From Earliella scabrosa (Eukaryota; Basidiomycota; Agaricomycetes; Polyporales; Polyporaceae), in assembly GCA_022605405.1 (NCBI GenBank), contig JABYQQ010000021.1, forward strand, positions 620,001 through 684,000: a DNA stretch of 64,000 nt. The letters are read 5' to 3'. Position 1 is the first letter of the stretch. Each line of letters starts with the position of its first letter. The position numbers and the translations under genes are program-made. Under the pieces are notes generated by a model. The model did no database searches. It was not told the DNA's origin and saw nothing but the letters and a program-made list of their open reading frames with translations. Shown piece after piece: positions 60,001 to 64,000 of this stretch.

Positions 60001-60736
60001 AGGACCTCAACGGGCTCAACATTGCTCTCGACTCGAAGCAACAGGAGCTCGAGCTGGTAAGTGCTTGTACGCAGTCTACGACTTTGGTAACAGGCTAATT
60101 CGGTCTTCGGTCTTCTAGCTCAAGAGGCGTATTGGGGTCCGTGGTACCGCCGGGGGCACTCCCGCTTCCACCGCGAAGGTTCCTGCTTCGCGCCGCGAAT
60201 CCTCTATCTTTGGCACTCCTAGCGTCGCTGCACGACCGCCTTCCGTTCTTTCTGATACTGGAAGTACGACGAAGGAACGTCGGGTCAGTGAAACGCCTTC
60301 CACAATCTCGAAGCCCGCGCTTCAGAGGAGCATCCGAGCGAACGGGTTCGCAAGCACGACCAGCTCGTCGACCCACGCCGCCAAGCGATCCGTCGAGGGC
60401 GCAATGGGCCCGCCTCCTTCTGTCGGGCGCAGTCACTCTGCGAGCGCGACCGTCAGCGCAACTCCGACCCGAATCCCGTCAAGTTCGCGCGGTACGCCGA
60501 GCACGATTAAGGCTCCTCCCGCCCGGCGGATGTCGGCGTCGGTGCTCGACGCTTCGAAGCGTGCGTCGACGTCTGTGGCGGAGAAGCTGCAGAAGCTTGA
60601 GCGGCTGCCATCTGTGTCGTCTGCGAGCGAGCCGGAGGAGAAGGAGAACTCGGCGCCGTCGTCCACGTCGAGCACGGGTTCGTCGACACCGTCGACTGTG
60701 AAGGCGACCCGTCGGATGAGCGCGATGCCTGCGTAG
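57035..60736 (+). CDS. Long coiled-coil protein with disordered ends
   Basis: Four exons (57035-57347, 57586-59438, 59499-60056, 60119-60736) close to 1,113 codons. The 238-nt first intron has a perfect GTACTAAC branch site. Residues 1 to ~400 are Ser/Pro-rich and basic (MWSKISSALGKRPETPALDE; GLFKRSAKTW). From RKVSREEDLILSLRTQLALQ to about residue 905 is an almost uninterrupted heptad coiled coil (RGWRKRVAELERCVKGLQEE, ENLALQTQLADAREEAIKKD). The tail is again Ser/Thr/Pro-rich with RRMSASV and RRMSAMPA kinase-like sites. This is the layout of a cytoskeletal, spindle-pole or polarity scaffold, but I do not recognise a named orthologue. Confidence 0.85.
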
Positions 60737-61656
60737 GCCTCCTTGGTTCAGAGAAGTTCTGAAGCAAGTGTGGTTTAGAGAAGTGGAGCCGAGCGTGGGT
60801 GTTACATCTCTTTCTCGAGTGTTGTCGACGGACGTCGTTGTGGACGGTGTTGCTTTGGCTTTGAGTATGCTCCCGTGCAAAACATACCCCTCATCCCATC
60901 CCATGCATAGCCACTGTATTGTTACGTATAGTCTCGCATCTCATCTGTGCATCTCGCATCTACTCATCCTTATCTAACATACGGTTCGCTGTACGCCCCT
61001 CCGTCCATCCCTCCCACACACCGCCCTCCCGTTCGTGCCGCTAGTCCCACCCTTTGTGGTCGAGTGGCAAGATATTGCATCATTCTCCTTCCCCTCATGC
61101 ACTCCCCGCGTCCGATCCATGCATCTCATCATCTCTCTCGCCTTGAACTTATGCAGTTATGTACTTCGCTTTCGCTGTGTACCTGATATCGCTGCTCTCG
61201 CCATCTCTTCGCCCCATCATCCCTTTTGGCCAAGTCCCCCGTTCGCCGTATATTTTCCTGTCTTGTCGACACCTTGAATTCGGACATGGACTTGAGACCG
61301 ACCGATCCTCACCGTCTCTGCCCTGCCTGTTTGGCGTGCAACGCGTGGGCCGACGCGGTACTATCTCTATCTATACGCGTATGCAATTGAGTTATTGGTA
61401 ATCAGATACATATACACGAGTATCGTCCTTGCGCAACTGTACACGTACACGTACAAGAATCCAGTCTTCGAGCTCCAAGTATATGCTTACAGAGGGGGGA
61501 GCAACTCCAGGTGAACGCTGAGTTGTCTACAAGGCTACAGATACAGCAGTGAGTTAGCAGTATTGCGATACATGCACAGGGGTGTCTGCCGGTGCGATTC
61601 CCGCGCACCCGTCCAGAGTCCAGTCACAGGCACCGTGCACGTCTCGCATACCTGGT
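60737..61656. other. Convergent intergenic region, coiled-coil gene and atg14
   Basis: 3' flanks of two convergent genes. Rich in CATC/CTCATC-type pyrimidine tracts; no gene recognised. Confidence 0.5.
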
Positions 61657-63663
61657 TCATTCAACGAAGTCGGTGTCGGCCTCGAGCAGGTCCCAGCCCT
61701 CATCCTCCTCGACGATGCGCTCCGTCCGGACCTCCCTCGTCCGGCCGCTCGTCCCCCTTGCCCGCACGCGCGCGGGCGTAGCCGCCGTCGCCTGTAGGAG
61801 CTGGCTAAAGTCGAGCGGGAAGCTCGGCGGGGTGGGCGGGGGCAGGAGGGGGCGCGTCGCGTGCGCGCGGCGACCGAGCTCGGGGGAGCAGCAGACGGCC
61901 CAGAGGTTGCCGAGGACGTCGCCGGCGTGGGCGAGGGGGACGTCGACGGCCTGGGTGTGCGCGAGGTAGCAGACGTTGTAGAGGAGCATCGCGAGCGCGG
62001 TCGTGAACGCGGACCCGGGCGAGGAGGACGTGCTGGAGGGCGGCGGGGCGGCGGCGAGCTGCGAGTCGGCGAGCGAGGAGGAGGAGAAGGATGCGCTGCG
62101 GTGGTGGGCGGGAGTTGTGGGGGAGGGCGGAGAGGAGGAGAGGACGGTTGCTGCGGATGTCGTGGAGGAGCGGTGGGTGGTGGGACGGGTGGAGGGGGAC
62201 GAAGACGTGGTGGTTGTGGATGCGGGTGGAGGTGCGGAGGACACATGTAGAGGCTGTTTGGGCGACCACCTGTTATTCATGCGTGTCCATGAGTTACGCA
62301 AGCCACTCGATGAGAGAGCAGTATGACTGACCGTGCCCATCCACCACTTTCACCACCCCGAATTGCACCGATCCATGGGATGCCCACACCGAGCAGACCG
62401 CTTCCCTTGGTAGGGCCCGACGGCGGCGTAGAAGATCGACTCCACACGACCTCGAAAGGAAGCTTGATCCCGAGATAGAACGCGAGCAGCGTCACAAAGT
62501 GGATGGTATGCGTGAGCACGGCATTAATGTGGTCCGGAGGATATCCTGCACGCAGCCCAGTCAGCAGCGCACCAGCACAACGACAGGACCCCCGGACTCA
62601 CGTCGGATGTCCCCTGGCACAGGCAGCACCAGCCCGCCGATCGTCCACTCTCCCTTCGCACCAGCCTTCCCGCCCAGAGGCGGCCGCCCGCCAACCTCCA
62701 CAACGCTAAACACCTCGACAAGTTCCTGAATCAGGCCCGAGCGCGCGCGTGCTATCGCCTCGGAGAGCATCGCCATCTGCGCCTGCAGCTCCTCGATCTG
62801 CCTCGCAATCGGGTCCACGCCTCTAGTCGATATCGGCGTCCCGTACGGTGCGCTGCCAGCGGAGACCGTGCGCCCATGAGGGCCGGCGTATGGATGCGGA
62901 GACGGTCCGGAGAGGATGGACGGGCGAGAGTAGCTCTGCGGAGGCGTGGTGGGGACGGAGAGCGGCGAGCGCGTGGCCTGAGGGGAGGATGGAGAGAAGA
63001 AGTTCGCGCTCAGCGGTCGGGAAGCGGATGAGAGCGGTCGGGGAACGGGCGACGCGCTGGAGGGCGGGGGCGTGGACGACTGGGACGAGTTGGAGAAGCT
63101 GGCCCGGTGTGCGGTCGAGCGGATCGCCTGAGGAGAGGCCGATATGGGCGCATGGGGCGGGGAGGCGGACGTCGACGGTGTTGACGGCGACGGGTGTGCG
63201 AGCAGAAATGTCGAGGATGCGATGGCAAGCGTGCGTCGCCGTGTAGCGAGAGAGCTGCGGAGCTTCTGCACTCGCTCGCGCACTGCGGGCATGCTGAGGA
63301 AGGGGGTGCGGAGGACGGGAGACGGAGGCACTCACGATGCTCGTTCGTCGATCTGAGCTGGTTGACGCCATCCCAGACCTCCTGCACTCGCTCCTCGCGA
63401 CCTTTGAGCTCGGCCCTCCTGAGCCGTGCGGGGTCGACGATGGTCTTGAGGGCCTTCTGCGCGGATGCTATGTGGGCGTCTCGGTCTGTCGCAGCATGCT
63501 GGGTTTGTAATCGGTAGGACAGAAGGCTGAGCAGGATGCGAGCAAGGCCGGATGAGTATCTGTTAGTGTGAAATGTGCTAGTATGCCGTCGTACGCACTG
63601 TTGTCGAAGACAATTCTCGCAGTAGAACTGGCGTTGCTTGAGCTCGCAGTTCTGGCACTCCAT
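61657..63663 (-). CDS. atg14: Atg14/UVRAG-family autophagy protein (PI3-kinase complex subunit)
   Basis: Subunit that targets the Vps34-Vps15-Atg6 phosphatidylinositol 3-kinase to the autophagosome site (Atg14) or endosome (UVRAG/Vps38 relatives). It starts MECQNCELKQRQFYCENC at 63663: CxxC-x8-CxxC (C3, C6, C15, C18), the diagnostic N-terminal knuckle, interrupted after Arg-Gln by a short intron. A coiled-coil part follows (HIASAQKALKTIVDPARLRR, LKGREERVQEVWDGVNQL), then a Ser/Pro-rich insert and IARQIEELQAQMAMLSEAI. The conserved C-terminal half is split by introns: LTHTIHFVTLLAFYLGIKLP, FTTALAMLLYNVCYLAHTQ and DVLGNLWAVCCSPELGRRAH with PLLPPPTPPSFPLDFSQLLQ. The last exon runs to 61657. The CCSPELGR block is characteristic of fungal members. 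Confidence 0.88.
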
Positions 63664-64000
63664 GCACGATCCGCAGATCGCCGATGCCGCTCAGTGGGAC
63701 GAAGTTGAACTTGATCCGTCCGCTACACCCCAGATATTCAAGGGTTTCGGTCCAGCACTGTGTGTAGTAGGATGCTAGGGATGAGAAATGGTGGGCGAGA
63801 CAAGTCGGGTGGGAGTGGTCTGAGTCCAAGAAGCTTCGTCACGCCTACAGCGGAGGGCCGCGTGGTGTCACGCGTAACGCGACGCGACGACTTCCATAAA
63901 CGGAACGCGTCGCGAAGACTGCGGTCTGCACGAAGGCTGCAGGAATACGATACTGAACTGACGGCATGGGCAGTATAGACGGTTATAGGAGGCGCAAGCG
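63664..64000. other. Upstream flank of atg14 to the window end
   Basis: 337 bp with no gene recognised. It should contain the atg14 promoter. Confidence 0.5.

Noticed and set aside
1..64000. tRNA, rRNA, CRISPR arrays, telomeric repeats, intact transposase or reverse transcriptase
   Set aside because: Looked for T-arm-like GGTTCGAATCC motifs, regularly spaced repeats, TTAGGG arrays and polymerase motifs by eye; none was convincing. CRISPR is not expected in a fungal genome.

Overview
The window is nuclear DNA of a filamentous basidiomycete, most likely an Agaricomycete (wood-decay type; Polyporales is a guess). The evidence is the gene content, the short GT-AG introns (mostly 45-70 nt) with CTRAY-like branch points, genes on both strands separated by short promoters, GATA-type and Zn2Cys6 regulation, and expanded F-box and Crinkler/RHS-type families. 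All gene models were spliced by eye. Where exon coordinates are given, the intron phases were checked to close.

Housekeeping layout, left to right: a partial proline-rich protein with an EH-like N-terminus (1-2533, minus); divergent vps29 (retromer) and mdm35 (mitochondrial twin-CX9C); a Zn2Cys6 transcription factor; a Roadblock/LC7 dynein light chain; a Yippee-like protein divergent from allantoinase, which has a palindromic GATA site 48 nt before its ATG; condensin subunit ycg1 divergent from a large RING-H2 protein; a type IIC P-type cation ATPase; a small two-helix membrane protein resembling AIM11/TMEM242; a secreted fungalysin (M36) metalloprotease; two tandem F-box genes; a long coiled-coil protein; and atg14. 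These are separated by gene-poor stretches (2.5-5.6, 7.0-10.9, 14.4-17.6, 46.2-49.2 kb) in which I recognise no gene.

The accessory core is 22.66-29.9 kb. It holds three copies of a Crinkler/RHS-like (CR) gene family, which couples a P-loop NTPase to a restriction-endonuclease-fold C-terminus: a broken copy A (minus), an apparently intact copy B (plus, starting back-to-back with A) and an apparently intact copy C (minus, tail-to-tail with B). The most striking observation is that the first two exons of copy C, and a decayed version in copy A, are homologous to the first two exons of the partial gene at 1-2533. Exon lengths (198 and 133 nt) and intron phases are identical. Exon 3 of that gene and exon 3 of copy C both begin in phase 1 with an Ala-His pair. 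Copy B has a different N-terminus joined at the same phase-1 intron. This looks like exon shuffling that placed a resident, probably endocytic, N-terminal module on a CR effector-type NTPase/nuclease.

Other rearrangements: a tandem segmental duplication (about 51.0-53.5 copied to 53.7-56.3 kb) that duplicated an F-box gene and left a 22-codon stub of fungalysin; two abnormally long introns (1,091 and 887 nt); a 45-bp direct repeat bracketing CR copy C; and a ~135-bp repeat shared by 29.7 and 47.5 kb.
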